Assembly (NCBI GenBank): GCA_030426955.1
Contig: JAUHXS010000006.1
Coordinates: forward strand, 62,001-126,000
Source: Bacteroidia bacterium
GTDB lineage: Bacteria > Bacteroidota > Bacteroidia > Chitinophagales > JAUHXS01
Length of the DNA stretch: 64,000 bases
Reading direction: 5' to 3'
Below are positions 1 to 8,720 of this stretch, in pieces; within the stretch, counting starts at the first letter, position 1; each line of letters opens with the position of its first letter. The notes below the pieces were generated by a model. That model made no database searches. It worked only from the letters and a program-made list of their open reading frames with translations, and was not told the origin of the DNA. The translations under genes were made by a program, and so were the position numbers.

Positions 1-932
1 GTGAATGGAGCACTAAATCCTGTTCTTCGGAAAGCATATATCAATGAATCATTTGGTGAAAATGCGATGCCAGAATAGTACGAAGTCGTTGAATTGAATG
101 TGGTAATAGTTTTAGCATTACTTACAATTCCACATGATCTGTCAAAGTCATAAAGTTGAACACGACCCACATAGCCAGGAGGAGAAGTTGACGCTGATTC
201 TCCCGATATAAGTGCGTTTCCATCATACGATGGAACAAGAAGTCTACCGCCAGATCCATAAAAACCGGCACTACTAATTACAGGAGTTGGACATACCCCG
301 TTTTCTGTAACTAAAAATGCATAGAAGTTATTGCTATTATGTTTTCTGGTAATAATCCAATAATCAATGTTATTCGCGTGCATAATAGCGGTTAGTTTTT
401 CGGCCGTTGAATCCACAAGGTTAACGTTTTTATTTAATGGTTCGATGTCTCCTAGTGGTGAACCAATAGACCCATTGCCAGGAAGTGTCATGTCGACAAT
501 AGAATAGCTCAAGCCGTCAAACTCATCTTTAGGACCTATATTATCTGACGAACAAGAACGACCGTCAATAGTAAATATGTAGTGTTTATTAGGGTTACCT
601 ATAACGGGAGTAATTATGGCGCTCATTGCGCTGTGCCATCCGCCATAGAGTGTATCTCCTAAAGGCATCAAGCTATGTGTGCTGTCCCATACATTGACAC
701 CGTTTGTATAAAAAAGTAAATTACCGTTTTCATCACAGATGGCAGATGCTCCTTCAATAATAAAAGTATTGTCAAAGTTTCCGTTAGTTAAAACTTCTAA
801 TGTAGTATCCGTATCTAAATTGAAATCTAAGCCCAGACCACGTCCAAAATACCAGATGTTGTGTTCAAACTGGGCATTGCTTTTTAGAAGGAAAATTATC
901 AGAAATGATACAGATAATATGTGCTTTAACAT
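1..932 (-). CDS. Secreted WYFG-family protein, C-terminus cut by window edge
   Basis: The frame opens at an ATG at 932 and reads without a stop for 310 codons off the left edge, so the C-terminal part is missing. The N-terminus (MLKHILSVSFLIIFLLKSNAQ) is a signal peptide; the mature protein begins with a WYFGRGLGLDFN-type motif and has blocks such as DGLSYSIVDMTLPGNG, YAFLVTENGVC and LVPSYDGNAL. All of these recur at the same places in the next gene (1040-3208), so the two are tandem paralogues. By analogy the missing end probably carries Ig-like repeats and a type IX secretion signal, but this is not visible. The repeated DxxGN...W-type strands suggest a beta-propeller-like fold. Function unknown; probably exported to the cell surface. 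Confidence 0.85.
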   Translation of the reverse strand, partial: MLKHILSVSFLIIFLLKSNAQFEHNIWYFGRGLGLDFNLDTDTTLEVLTNGNFDNTFIIEGASAICDENGNLLFYTNGVNVWDSTHSLMPLGDTLYGGWHSAMSAIITPVIGNPNKHYIFTIDGRSCSSDNIGPKDEFDGLSYSIVDMTLPGNGSIGSPLGDIEPLNKNVNLVDSTAEKLTAIMHANNIDYWIITRKHNSNNFYAFLVTENGVCPTPVISSAGFYGSGGRLLVPSYDGNALISGESASTSPPGYVGRVQLYDFDRSCGIVSNAKTITTFNSTTSYYSGIAFSPNDSLIYAFRRTGFSAPF

Positions 933-1039
933 CTTAGATAATATTTGGTATCATTAAAATAACATAAATATCAATACAATTCAATACATAGAATTTTTAT
1001 TTTACTAAGTTCAGTGTACTACTTTGCAATGTAAACCGA

Positions 1040-3208
1040 TTACCTTATGGCGGTGATGTTGCCTATGTATGAATGCTTGTTATTACTGTAATCAGAATAT
1101 TTGAGATTGTAGGTGTAGGTACCAGGCCGTACGAGTTTATTATTGCAATATCCGTCCCATTTTATATCAGTAGAAGATTGGTACAATAGCACACCTCTTT
1201 CGTCATATATAGCTAGATGTGCTTCTTTTCCATTAATGATAGGTTTAAATATGTCATTTTCATTATCATTATTCGGGCTAAACGCATTTGGGACGTAGAT
1301 GCCACAATTTTCAACCGAAATTGTGAACTTAGTCGAGTCCAACTGGCATTGATTCTGTGCAAATAAGCCAAAACTATGTGTTTGGGGTGGAGATAAAGTG
1401 GCGTGAGGCATATTTGAGTTTGATATATATTCTTCGCTTTTCCATGAGTACTCAAAGTGTGGAGGAGCATCTTGCCATCCATACTCTAAAGAATCTCCCT
1501 CGCACAAGGTCGTATTCTTAATAGCATGAAGTTCATCTGTAGAATATTCAGGAATAACGTTAACCATTATAGTGTCTTTCCACGATACACATTGGTCATC
1601 TATATCTATAATGTAAGTTGCAGACGTATTTAAGAACGCAGTTGGTGCAGAAAGATTGTTATTATTAAGACCAGTAGTAGGACTCCAGGAGAAAGAGTAA
1701 TGTGAGCTTGCATTACTCCATCCAATTATAGTGGAATCCTTATGACATATAGTAGTATCATTAAAAAGGTCGGGGTGCCCATCCTGAATATAAACTGTAA
1801 TAGTATCATACCATGTAGAACAAAGGTAGGATACCTCTAAAATATAAGTAGTTGTTTGTTGTGGGGTAGCAGTTGGATTGGATATGTCCGTGCTATCTAA
1901 TCCAATAGAAGGAGTCCAGTTAAAGGTCATATTGCAAGTATTGTGTTGATAGCCTATGATGGTAGAGCTGCCATCACATATGGTAGTATCAGATTTTGCA
2001 TATTTTATTTCTTGTGAAGATGTTTTTGGATTGTATTCGAAATAGTTATTAAGCTCATATCCAGACTTGACACCATTTAATTTTACTGCATGAGCTTCAA
2101 AGCCAGGATTGCCGTATTGGTTGGGGGTTTTTAAAATATGTAGTGTAGAGTCTATGCCACATAAATAAACAGTATCATTAGGACCTTTTCTCATAGAGGT
2201 TGGTGCCCATAAATTGGGATAAAAACCTGTAGAACCTAAACTGATGATCTTTTCAGTTGCTGAAATATTTGGGGCGTACCTTTTATATTGGAGCATTATG
2301 GCATTGCTACCTGAGTTTCTGAATGTATAAATCAAAGAGTCATTTGGGGAAAATCCAAGCCCATAATAGATGGCAGAGGTGCTATTGAATTTTGAAATAG
2401 TTTGCCCATTGCTAACTATACCGCATGATTTGTCGAAATCGTGTAATTGTACACGTCCAATATAAGAGGGTGAAGATGCACTTTCAATAGAAGCAAGAGC
2501 GTTTCCATCGTATGAGGGGATTAGTAATCTGTGCCCAGCTCCATATAATCCAGAAGTGCTAATGACTGGAGTTGAACATACGCCATTTTCAGTTACAAGA
2601 AAGGCATAAAAGTCTGATGATAAATACTTTTTAGTAATGATCCAATAGTCTTTCCCATTTTCATGTATTATAGCTGTCAATTTCTCTTCTGTGGAGTCAA
2701 GTAAGGAGACATTTTTTCTTCCAATCATTACATCACCTAAGGGGTCACTTATTGTACCGTTTCCTGGTAATGTCATGTCTATTATGGAGTAGTTCAACCC
2801 ATCAAATTTTCCTTTTGGACCACTTGTTGCTAAGGTAGATGAACCATCTACCGTAAAAAGATAGTATTGGTTTGGATTTCCGATTACAGGAGTTATTAAT
2901 GCTCCCATTGTGCTACTTTGACCACCATATAAGTTAATTCCATTAGGCATTGGGTGATGGTTTTTGTCCCAGATGGATAAGCTATTGCTATAAAAGAGTA
3001 AATTGCCAGATTTATCACACATTGTAGAGGCAGCTTCTTTTACAAAAAATGCATCATAGCTTCCATTCGTTAAAGCTGTAGGAGGAGTTGTATTAAAATC
3101 TAACCCAGCGCCGTCTCCAAAGTACCAAACATTATGTTCTCCCTGAGCATAACTTATGAATATTTGAATGTTAAATAAAATAACTGATAGGAGTAGTTTT
3201 GTGTACAT
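1040..3208 (-). CDS. Secreted WYFG-family protein with type B T9SS sorting domain
   Basis: A 722-residue exported protein. Residues 1-22 are a signal peptide ending SYAQG. Residues 25-400 form the same WYFG-GLDFN module as the truncated neighbour at 1-932. Three Ig/PKD-like repeats follow (about 405-474, 484-551 and 563-633), each opening with TxC.GdS and containing an F.WSP-like strand and a later Cys. The end (about 636-722) starts VPNAFSPNNDNENDIFKP and ends with a beta-rich NLKYSD...IGNI stretch. That is the CHU_C / gliding-motility-associated C-terminal domain, which in Bacteroidota directs export through the type IX secretion system. A surface-attached or secreted product with binding or structural function is inferred; no catalytic motif was seen. 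Confidence 0.85.
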   Translation of the reverse strand: MYTKLLLSVILFNIQIFISYAQGEHNVWYFGDGAGLDFNTTPPTALTNGSYDAFFVKEAASTMCDKSGNLLFYSNSLSIWDKNHHPMPNGINLYGGQSSTMGALITPVIGNPNQYYLFTVDGSSTLATSGPKGKFDGLNYSIIDMTLPGNGTISDPLGDVMIGRKNVSLLDSTEEKLTAIIHENGKDYWIITKKYLSSDFYAFLVTENGVCSTPVISTSGLYGAGHRLLIPSYDGNALASIESASSPSYIGRVQLHDFDKSCGIVSNGQTISKFNSTSAIYYGLGFSPNDSLIYTFRNSGSNAIMLQYKRYAPNISATEKIISLGSTGFYPNLWAPTSMRKGPNDTVYLCGIDSTLHILKTPNQYGNPGFEAHAVKLNGVKSGYELNNYFEYNPKTSSQEIKYAKSDTTICDGSSTIIGYQHNTCNMTFNWTPSIGLDSTDISNPTATPQQTTTYILEVSYLCSTWYDTITVYIQDGHPDLFNDTTICHKDSTIIGWSNASSHYSFSWSPTTGLNNNNLSAPTAFLNTSATYIIDIDDQCVSWKDTIMVNVIPEYSTDELHAIKNTTLCEGDSLEYGWQDAPPHFEYSWKSEEYISNSNMPHATLSPPQTHSFGLFAQNQCQLDSTKFTISVENCGIYVPNAFSPNNDNENDIFKPIINGKEAHLAIYDERGVLLYQSSTDIKWDGYCNNKLVRPGTYTYNLKYSDYSNNKHSYIGNITAIR

Positions 3209-3420
3209 ATGGTTTTATTATTATGGAGTAGAATTTAATTCATAATACATCTCGATAAAACTCAATATTTTAATTATTAAACGGTTTTAAAAGAAGATTT
3301 TTTTTTACATATTCCTTTTAATCAATTATTTGTGTGTTTGTTTATGCTGTTTCAAACTTTTTTGCTGCTTACATAGAGGAATAGGTTTATTAATTGCCTT
3401 AGATATTATACTTTTATGCC

Positions 3421-5334
3421 ATGCCTGATAATCGAGCCCTTCAAGATGTTTTAAAGAAATACTGGGGGTATAATGAATTTAGACCTTTGCAGGAGGATAT
3501 AATCAATTCTATTATTGAAGGCAAAGACACACTAGCAATAATGCCCACAGGAGGTGGTAAATCAATATGTTTTCAGGTGCCTGGGGTGGCTCAAGAAGGT
3601 ATATGTATCGTTGTTTCTCCACTTATTGCGCTGATGAAAGATCAAATAGATGCTTTAAACAAAAAAGGCATAAAATCTGTGGCCATCTATTCAGGGTTAA
3701 GTTATCGGGAGATAGACATCACTTTGGATAATTGTATTTACGGAGATTACAAGTTTTTGTATGTCTCACCAGAGCGACTGGAAACCAACATATTCATTGA
3801 GAGAATCAAAAAAATGAAAGTCAATTTAGTTGCTGTAGATGAAGCTCATTGTATTTCACAGTGGGGCTATGACTTTCGTCCTTCTTATTTGAAAATAGCT
3901 TCAATAAGAGCGTATTTACACAATATCCCAATATTGGCATTGACGGCTACTGCAACAGAGAAAGTGAAGTGGGATATACAAGACAAACTGTTGTTTGAAA
4001 GCACAAATGTATTTCAAAAAAGTTTTGAAAGACCCAATCTCAAATACCTCGTTAGAAATGAAGAAAGTAAGCTGAAAAAAATGCTCGAAATTTTTTCAAA
4101 AACAGAGGGAAGTGCATTGGTTTATGTGAGGAGTAGAAAAAAGACAACCGATATTGCTAATTACCTCAGTCGAAACGGAATTAAAAGTGACTATTATCAT
4201 GCAGGCTTACCGATTACGCTTCGTGAAAACAAACAAAAACAATGGATACAGGATGAGATAAGAGTTATGGTTTGTACAAATGCTTTTGGTATGGGGGTTG
4301 ATAAACCAGATGTAAGGGTAGTTGTGCATTTGGATATACCAGAAAGTATTGAGGCCTATTACCAAGAGGCTGGACGGGCAGGTCGCGACGATAAGGAAGC
4401 GTATGCTGTGCTTTTATACAGTGGTGTGGACGTTAGATTGCTAAATGATCGGTTAGAAAATAGCTTTGCAGATGTTAAAACGATAAGGCGTGTTTATGAT
4501 GCGTTGGGCAATTATTTTCAATTGGCAGTTGGGGCTGGCGAAGGACAGAACTTTGACTTCGACTTAAGTAGCTTTGCAACAAACTATCAATTAAGTAAAT
4601 CAGAAGCTTATTATTCATTAAAATTTTTAGAGCATCAAGGTTATTTAGTATTATCAGATGCTGTTTTTGCAAAATCTCGATTGAAGATTTTAGTTGTTAA
4701 GAGCGACTTGTATAAGCTTCAGGTAAGCAATCCAAAGTATGAGCTGCTAATCAGGCAATTGTTGAGGTTCTACACGGGAATATTTGACGAATATGTTGCT
4801 ATTGAAGAAGACCAACTAGTCAAGTATCTAAGTTTGGAAAAAGTTGAGGTAACAAAGATGCTGAGTTATCTTAATAGTACTAATATTATTTCTTATCAAC
4901 CAAATAAGGAGCTGCCACAATTGACCTACTTATTACCCAGATTAAGCAGTTCAAATTTAAAACTAGACATCAATTTTTATAAAGAACGGAGAAATATAGA
5001 AGAAGATAAGTATCAACAAATATTAAATTACGCGATTCAGAAAGATGTTTGCAGAAGTATTTTTATTGCTAATTACTTTGGAGAAAAAGAGCTTAAACCA
5101 TGTGAAAAATGTGATGTTTGTGTAAAAAGAAGGCATAGTAAAGACAATGAATTGAATCAAAAAATCGTTGATATTATTAAGCAAAAGTTAATGAACAAAC
5201 CATTGAGTATTTCCGAATTGGTTAATGAGTTAAGTGCTTTTGAAAGCGACCATATTATTGGCCAAGTTCAATCGCTTAAAGAGCGAGGGAATATTATCGA
5301 AAATGAAGGTCAAAAATTGGAATGGAAGTGGTAA
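3421..5334 (+). CDS. recQ: ATP-dependent DNA helicase, RecQ family
   Basis: A 637-residue superfamily 2 helicase that unwinds DNA 3'-5' in recombination and repair. Visible motifs are Walker A MPTGGGKS (41-48), DEAH (140-143) followed by the RecQ signature CISQWGYDFRPSY, motif III ALTATAT, and motif VI QEAGRAGRD. The RecQ C-terminal zinc region has CRSIFIANYFGE followed by CEKCDVC. The last 60 residues look like another small winged-helix segment rather than a typical HRDC domain, and total length is close to short RecQ forms. The gene is divergent from 1040-3208 across a 212-bp gap in which I see no other feature. A partial -7-like box (TACTTTTA, 3409-3416) lies just before the ATG. Confidence 0.95.
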   Translation: MPDNRALQDVLKKYWGYNEFRPLQEDIINSIIEGKDTLAIMPTGGGKSICFQVPGVAQEGICIVVSPLIALMKDQIDALNKKGIKSVAIYSGLSYREIDITLDNCIYGDYKFLYVSPERLETNIFIERIKKMKVNLVAVDEAHCISQWGYDFRPSYLKIASIRAYLHNIPILALTATATEKVKWDIQDKLLFESTNVFQKSFERPNLKYLVRNEESKLKKMLEIFSKTEGSALVYVRSRKKTTDIANYLSRNGIKSDYYHAGLPITLRENKQKQWIQDEIRVMVCTNAFGMGVDKPDVRVVVHLDIPESIEAYYQEAGRAGRDDKEAYAVLLYSGVDVRLLNDRLENSFADVKTIRRVYDALGNYFQLAVGAGEGQNFDFDLSSFATNYQLSKSEAYYSLKFLEHQGYLVLSDAVFAKSRLKILVVKSDLYKLQVSNPKYELLIRQLLRFYTGIFDEYVAIEEDQLVKYLSLEKVEVTKMLSYLNSTNIISYQPNKELPQLTYLLPRLSSSNLKLDINFYKERRNIEEDKYQQILNYAIQKDVCRSIFIANYFGEKELKPCEKCDVCVKRRHSKDNELNQKIVDIIKQKLMNKPLSISELVNELSAFESDHIIGQVQSLKERGNIIENEGQKLEWKW

Positions 5335-5388
5335 ATAAGTGTGAATGCAACTTTAATCTTTTTTTTACGTTAAATTTTAAAGAGTATT

Positions 5389-5396
5389 TATATTTG
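5389..5396 (+). promoter_or_regulatory. Candidate -7 promoter box (TATATTTG)
   Basis: Perfect match to the Bacteroidota sigma-A -7 element TAnnTTTG, ending 11 nt before the ATG at 5408. No convincing -33 TTG element was found at the usual distance. It would drive the glycine-zipper / zeta-like kinase / glycosyltransferase run. Confidence 0.45.
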
Positions 5397-5407
5397 TTGC
5401 TAATATT

Positions 5408-5704
5408 ATGAGTGATACGAAAAGAAACGATTTAATTGAGAATGCAATTGCAGGTGGACTAATAGGTGCAGCTCTTGGTGCTTTACTTACTGGTAGGCGG
5501 GGAAATACTATTGTAGCTGGACTGTTAGGAGCTGCCATTGGAGCTTCAATCAAAGCTCAAAGAAAAGTTGAAAATATTGGCCTGCCAGTGTATTACGAGG
5601 AAGAAGGGGTGATCTATAAGGTCTTTTCGGATGGAACTAAGGAGAAAGTAAAAGAAGTCAAAGCCCGAAAAAGTAATATTCCTAAATCATTTTCTATTGA
5701 TTGA
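5408..5704 (+). CDS. Glycine-zipper small protein
   Basis: A 98-residue protein with two short Gly/Ala-rich helices, GGLIGAALGALLTGRRGN and AGLLGAAIGASIKAQ (about residues 16-50), in which Gly recurs every four residues as in glycine-zipper membrane proteins. The C-terminal half is hydrophilic (YYEEEGVIYKVFSDGTKEKVK). There is no signal peptide, so it may insert in the inner membrane as a helical hairpin. Its stop codon overlaps the start of the zeta-like kinase by 8 bp, which indicates translational coupling. Whether it acts with the kinase is unknown; it does not resemble a known epsilon antitoxin. Confidence 0.7.
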   Translation: MSDTKRNDLIENAIAGGLIGAALGALLTGRRGNTIVAGLLGAAIGASIKAQRKVENIGLPVYYEEEGVIYKVFSDGTKEKVKEVKARKSNIPKSFSID

Positions 5705-6467
5705 AAAAGGTGGAACTCCAAGGCTCAGAATATTTGCTGGACCTAATGGATCGGGAAAATCTACGCTTGCAGAGAAACTTATAAATGGCAATGATAAAAG
5801 AATAAAGCTGTATACTTTTGTAAATGCAGATGAGATTGAACAGATGTTTAACCAAGAAGGGTCTGTTTCTTTATACAATTTTTATAGGTTTAAATCTACT
5901 ACAAAACAATTAAGAAAGCACCTTGAAGATAGCGGTGCTGCAGAACAAAGGTTAGGCATTAGTAACATTAGTTTATTATTTAAGATTATTAAGAATAGAA
6001 TTTATTATTCAGGGAAGTATAACTCATATATAGCTGCCGATATAGCCTCTTTTATAAGGGCACAATTACTAGAAAGAGGTAAAAGTTTTTCTTTTGAGAC
6101 CGTGTTCTCTCATGAGTCAAAATTGCAAATTATACAAAAAGCTCGAGAGAAAGGATATAAAGTATATTTCTATTTTATTTCTACTGAAGATCCTGATATT
6201 AATGTGAATCGTGTTAACCTAAGAGTAGCAATGAAGGGACACCCTGTTCTAGAAAAAAAAATTAGAGATCGTTACTACAGGTCTTTAGACCTTTTGATAA
6301 GTGCAATTAGACTATGTAATAGAGCTTTCCTTTTTGACAACTCCAGTAAGTATTATAAATTGGTAGCTGAGGTTATAGATGGAAAAAAAGTTGATTTAAA
6401 CGAAAAGCTAAGTTCAATTCCTAACTGGTTTGTAAAATATGTTTATGATAGGAGTAAGGTAAAGTAG
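5697..6467 (+). CDS. Zeta-toxin-like P-loop kinase
   Basis: A 256-residue P-loop protein. Walker A is GPNGSGKS (residues 15-22), preceded by the beta strand RLRIFA. The zeta-family motif FVNADEIEQ is at 41-49. The blocks ERGKSFSFETVFS, IIQKAREKGYKVYFYFIST and RVNLRVAMKGHPV..KKIRDRYYRSL match the order seen in zeta-toxin (PF06414-like) kinases, some of which phosphorylate UDP-N-acetylglucosamine. A C-terminal FLFDNSS motif is also typical. No ATG exists upstream in frame after the stop at 5649, so the start is probably TTG 5697, overlapping the previous gene by 8 bp. Glycosyltransferase genes follow after 7 bp. A toxin role is not shown; many chromosomal members lack an antitoxin. Confidence 0.75.
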   Translation: MIEKGGTPRLRIFAGPNGSGKSTLAEKLINGNDKRIKLYTFVNADEIEQMFNQEGSVSLYNFYRFKSTTKQLRKHLEDSGAAEQRLGISNISLLFKIIKNRIYYSGKYNSYIAADIASFIRAQLLERGKSFSFETVFSHESKLQIIQKAREKGYKVYFYFISTEDPDINVNRVNLRVAMKGHPVLEKKIRDRYYRSLDLLISAIRLCNRAFLFDNSSKYYKLVAEVIDGKKVDLNEKLSSIPNWFVKYVYDRSKVK

Positions 6468-6474
6468 GTTCTAA

Positions 6475-7563
6475 ATGAAGATAGTATTTACCGTTATCAA
6501 TGATCTCTCTTATGATCAGCGTATGCATAGGATATCGCAAACGCTATCTAAAGAATATGATGTTTTGCTGGTAGGGCGAGTGCTTAATTCGTCATTAGCT
6601 TTAGAGCAGCAATTATATACTCAAAAGAGGCTTCGGTGCATTTTCAATAAAGGGAAACTATTTTATTTAGAATACAATCTAAGATTGTTCTTTTATCTAT
6701 TGATTATTCCTTTTGATATTGTATGTGGAGTAGATATGGATACTATTGCCCCTGCATATCTTGTTTCTAAGTTTAGAAAAAAAGCATGTGTGTACGATGC
6801 ACACGAGTACTTTTCAGAAGTGCCAGAGCTAGAAAATAGGCCGTTTACTAAAAAAGTTTGGCGGTATTTAGAAAGCTGGATTATTCCAAGAATAAAATAC
6901 GCATATACTGTTAGCTCAAGTATTGCAAATGTTTTCAAAGAAAAATATGGTGTGAATTTTAAAGTTATTCGCAATTTGCCAATGAGTTATGAGTTATCTG
7001 TAAAACAAACTAAAGCTGATAAAAAGCGGTTGATCTACCAAGGCGCATTAAATAAAGGAAGAGGATTAGAATATGTTATTCAAGCGATGAAAGACCTTAA
7101 TTGTGAACTTTGGATTATCGGTGAGGGAGATTTGTCTGAACAATTAAGAAGTCAATGTGATCAACTGGGATTAAATAATGTAGTGAAATTTTGGGGTAAG
7201 CAACCAATAAATAAACTAAGGGAGCTAATGTCATCTTGTACTATTGGTTTGAACCTTTTAGAACCTATTGGCAAGAGTTATGCTTATGCTTTAAACAATA
7301 AGTTTTTTGATTATATCCATGCTGAAATTCCATCTGTCTCACCCGATTTTGCGGAGTTTAAGTCAATAAATGATCAAATACAAGTAGCAGATTTAATATC
7401 AGATCCTAAAAATTTTGATACTCTTATTAGCGTAATTAACAATTTATTAAATAATGATAAACATTATGATAAGCTTGTTTTGAACTGTAAAAAGGCGAAA
7501 AGCCTTTACTGCTGGGAAGAAGAAGCAAAAGAATTAAGTCGTTTTTATCGCAGCATTTCTTAA
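6475..7563 (+). CDS. Glycosyltransferase, GT-B fold, group 1 / GT4-like
   Basis: A 362-residue cytoplasmic glycosyltransferase. The N-terminal Rossmann half begins MKIVFTVINDLSYDQRMHR and contains VYDAHEYFSEVPEL. The donor-binding half has LIYQGALNKGRGLEYVIQAM, WIIGEGDL and VKFWGKQP, then a region like the usual E-x7-E motif (LLEPIGKSYAYALNNKFFDYI). These features match group 1 transferases that add sugars to surface glycans or lipids. It lies 7 bp after the zeta-like kinase and 20 bp before a second transferase, so the genes are probably co-transcribed. Donor and acceptor cannot be read from the sequence. Confidence 0.85.
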   Translation: MKIVFTVINDLSYDQRMHRISQTLSKEYDVLLVGRVLNSSLALEQQLYTQKRLRCIFNKGKLFYLEYNLRLFFYLLIIPFDIVCGVDMDTIAPAYLVSKFRKKACVYDAHEYFSEVPELENRPFTKKVWRYLESWIIPRIKYAYTVSSSIANVFKEKYGVNFKVIRNLPMSYELSVKQTKADKKRLIYQGALNKGRGLEYVIQAMKDLNCELWIIGEGDLSEQLRSQCDQLGLNNVVKFWGKQPINKLRELMSSCTIGLNLLEPIGKSYAYALNNKFFDYIHAEIPSVSPDFAEFKSINDQIQVADLISDPKNFDTLISVINNLLNNDKHYDKLVLNCKKAKSLYCWEEEAKELSRFYRSIS

Positions 7564-7583
7564 TATTCTGTTAATTTTAGGAT

Positions 7584-8720
7584 GTGAATACGGGAGAGAA
7601 ACACATTCATATCGTTTCATTTGATGTGCCTTGGCCAGCTAATTATGGAGGTGTAATAGATGTATTTTACAAAGTGAAAGCCCTATCAGAACTTGGTATT
7701 CAAATACATTTGCATTGTTTCCAGTATGGAAGAGCAGCAGCAGAGGAATTGGAGAAGCTCTGCTGTGAGGTTCATTATTACAAAAGGTTGACCTCATGGC
7801 ATCAGCACATTGCAAGTCTGCCTTATATCGTCAATTCAAGATCTTCAATAGCGTTATTGGATAATTTACAAAAAGATGACTATCCTATTTTATTTGAGGG
7901 CTTACATACGACATTCTTATTGCCTCATCAAGCACTTATCAATAGAGAGAAGGTAATCAGGATGCACAATATTGAGTGGCGGTACTATAATAACCTATTT
8001 AAAATTTCTAAAAACATTATCAAAAAAGCATATTATGGCATAGAAGCCATTAAGCTTAGAGGTTATGAAAAAATAATCAAATTTTCCTCTACAACATTAG
8101 CCATTTCTCCAACTGACTTTAAGTATTTGGAAGATCGTTTTAGAATTGGAATAAGTTATTTGCCTGCATTTCATGCAAATGAAAATGTCAGTATACCAGC
8201 AGGGTTAGGGGAGTATGCCTTTTATCATGCAAATTTGGGCATAAAGGAGAATGAAGAGGCTGCATTATTCTTGGTCAATAAGGTCTTTAATAAGATAAGT
8301 ATCCCATTGGTAATAGCAGGGCTAAATCCAAGTAAGTCATTAAAGAAGGCTATTGTAAATAATCCTAATATATCTCTAAAACCAAATGTTTCTGACAAAG
8401 AATTATTTGATCTTATAAAGGGTGCTCAGCTAAACGTGTTGCTTGCTATGAAGCCTAGCACAGGTATTAAGCTTAAATTACTTAACGTGCTATTTAATGG
8501 AAGGCATTGTATTGCAAATAAATTTCTTGTTGATAATACTGGGCTAGAGGAGCATTGTATTATAAGGAATACTGCAACCGAAATAAAACACGCAATAGAA
8601 CACTATTTTAAAAGACCATTAGACGATAAGGCGATAGCTAGCAGGAAAAAAGATTTAGATAGGGACTTCTCAAATAAAAATAATGCTAAGCTATTGCTGG
8701 AGCAGATGCTGGACTTTTAG
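7584..8720 (+). CDS. Glycosyltransferase-like protein, GT-B fold
   Basis: A 378-residue protein starting at GTG 7584; the ATG two bases upstream is followed at once by a stop. The N-terminal HIVSFDVPWPANYGGVIDVFYKVKAL is the typical first beta-alpha unit of GT-B transferases with a substrate-binding Gly loop. Later blocks include VIRMHNIEWRYY, YAFYHANLGIKENEEAALFLV and IPLVIAGLNPS. The final part (LLAMKPSTGIKLKLLNVLFNGRHCIAN) corresponds to the donor-site helix, with a weak E-x7-E. It probably works with the preceding transferase on a surface glycan. Its last 35 bp overlap the 3' end of the convergent ftsE gene. Confidence 0.8.
   Translation: MNTGEKHIHIVSFDVPWPANYGGVIDVFYKVKALSELGIQIHLHCFQYGRAAAEELEKLCCEVHYYKRLTSWHQHIASLPYIVNSRSSIALLDNLQKDDYPILFEGLHTTFLLPHQALINREKVIRMHNIEWRYYNNLFKISKNIIKKAYYGIEAIKLRGYEKIIKFSSTTLAISPTDFKYLEDRFRIGISYLPAFHANENVSIPAGLGEYAFYHANLGIKENEEAALFLVNKVFNKISIPLVIAGLNPSKSLKKAIVNNPNISLKPNVSDKELFDLIKGAQLNVLLAMKPSTGIKLKLLNVLFNGRHCIANKFLVDNTGLEEHCIIRNTATEIKHAIEHYFKRPLDDKAIASRKKDLDRDFSNKNNAKLLLEQMLDF

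Noticed and set aside
739-957. 72-residue plus-strand frame near the left edge
   Set aside because: It lies opposite the signal peptide and WYFG module of the truncated minus-strand gene.
1-3208. The two left-edge frames as one gene broken by a frameshift
   Set aside because: Each has its own signal peptide and start, and the same blocks occur twice, so they are separate paralogues.
5408-6467. Classic epsilon-zeta toxin-antitoxin pair
   Set aside because: The small partner is a glycine-zipper protein, not a helical-bundle epsilon antitoxin.
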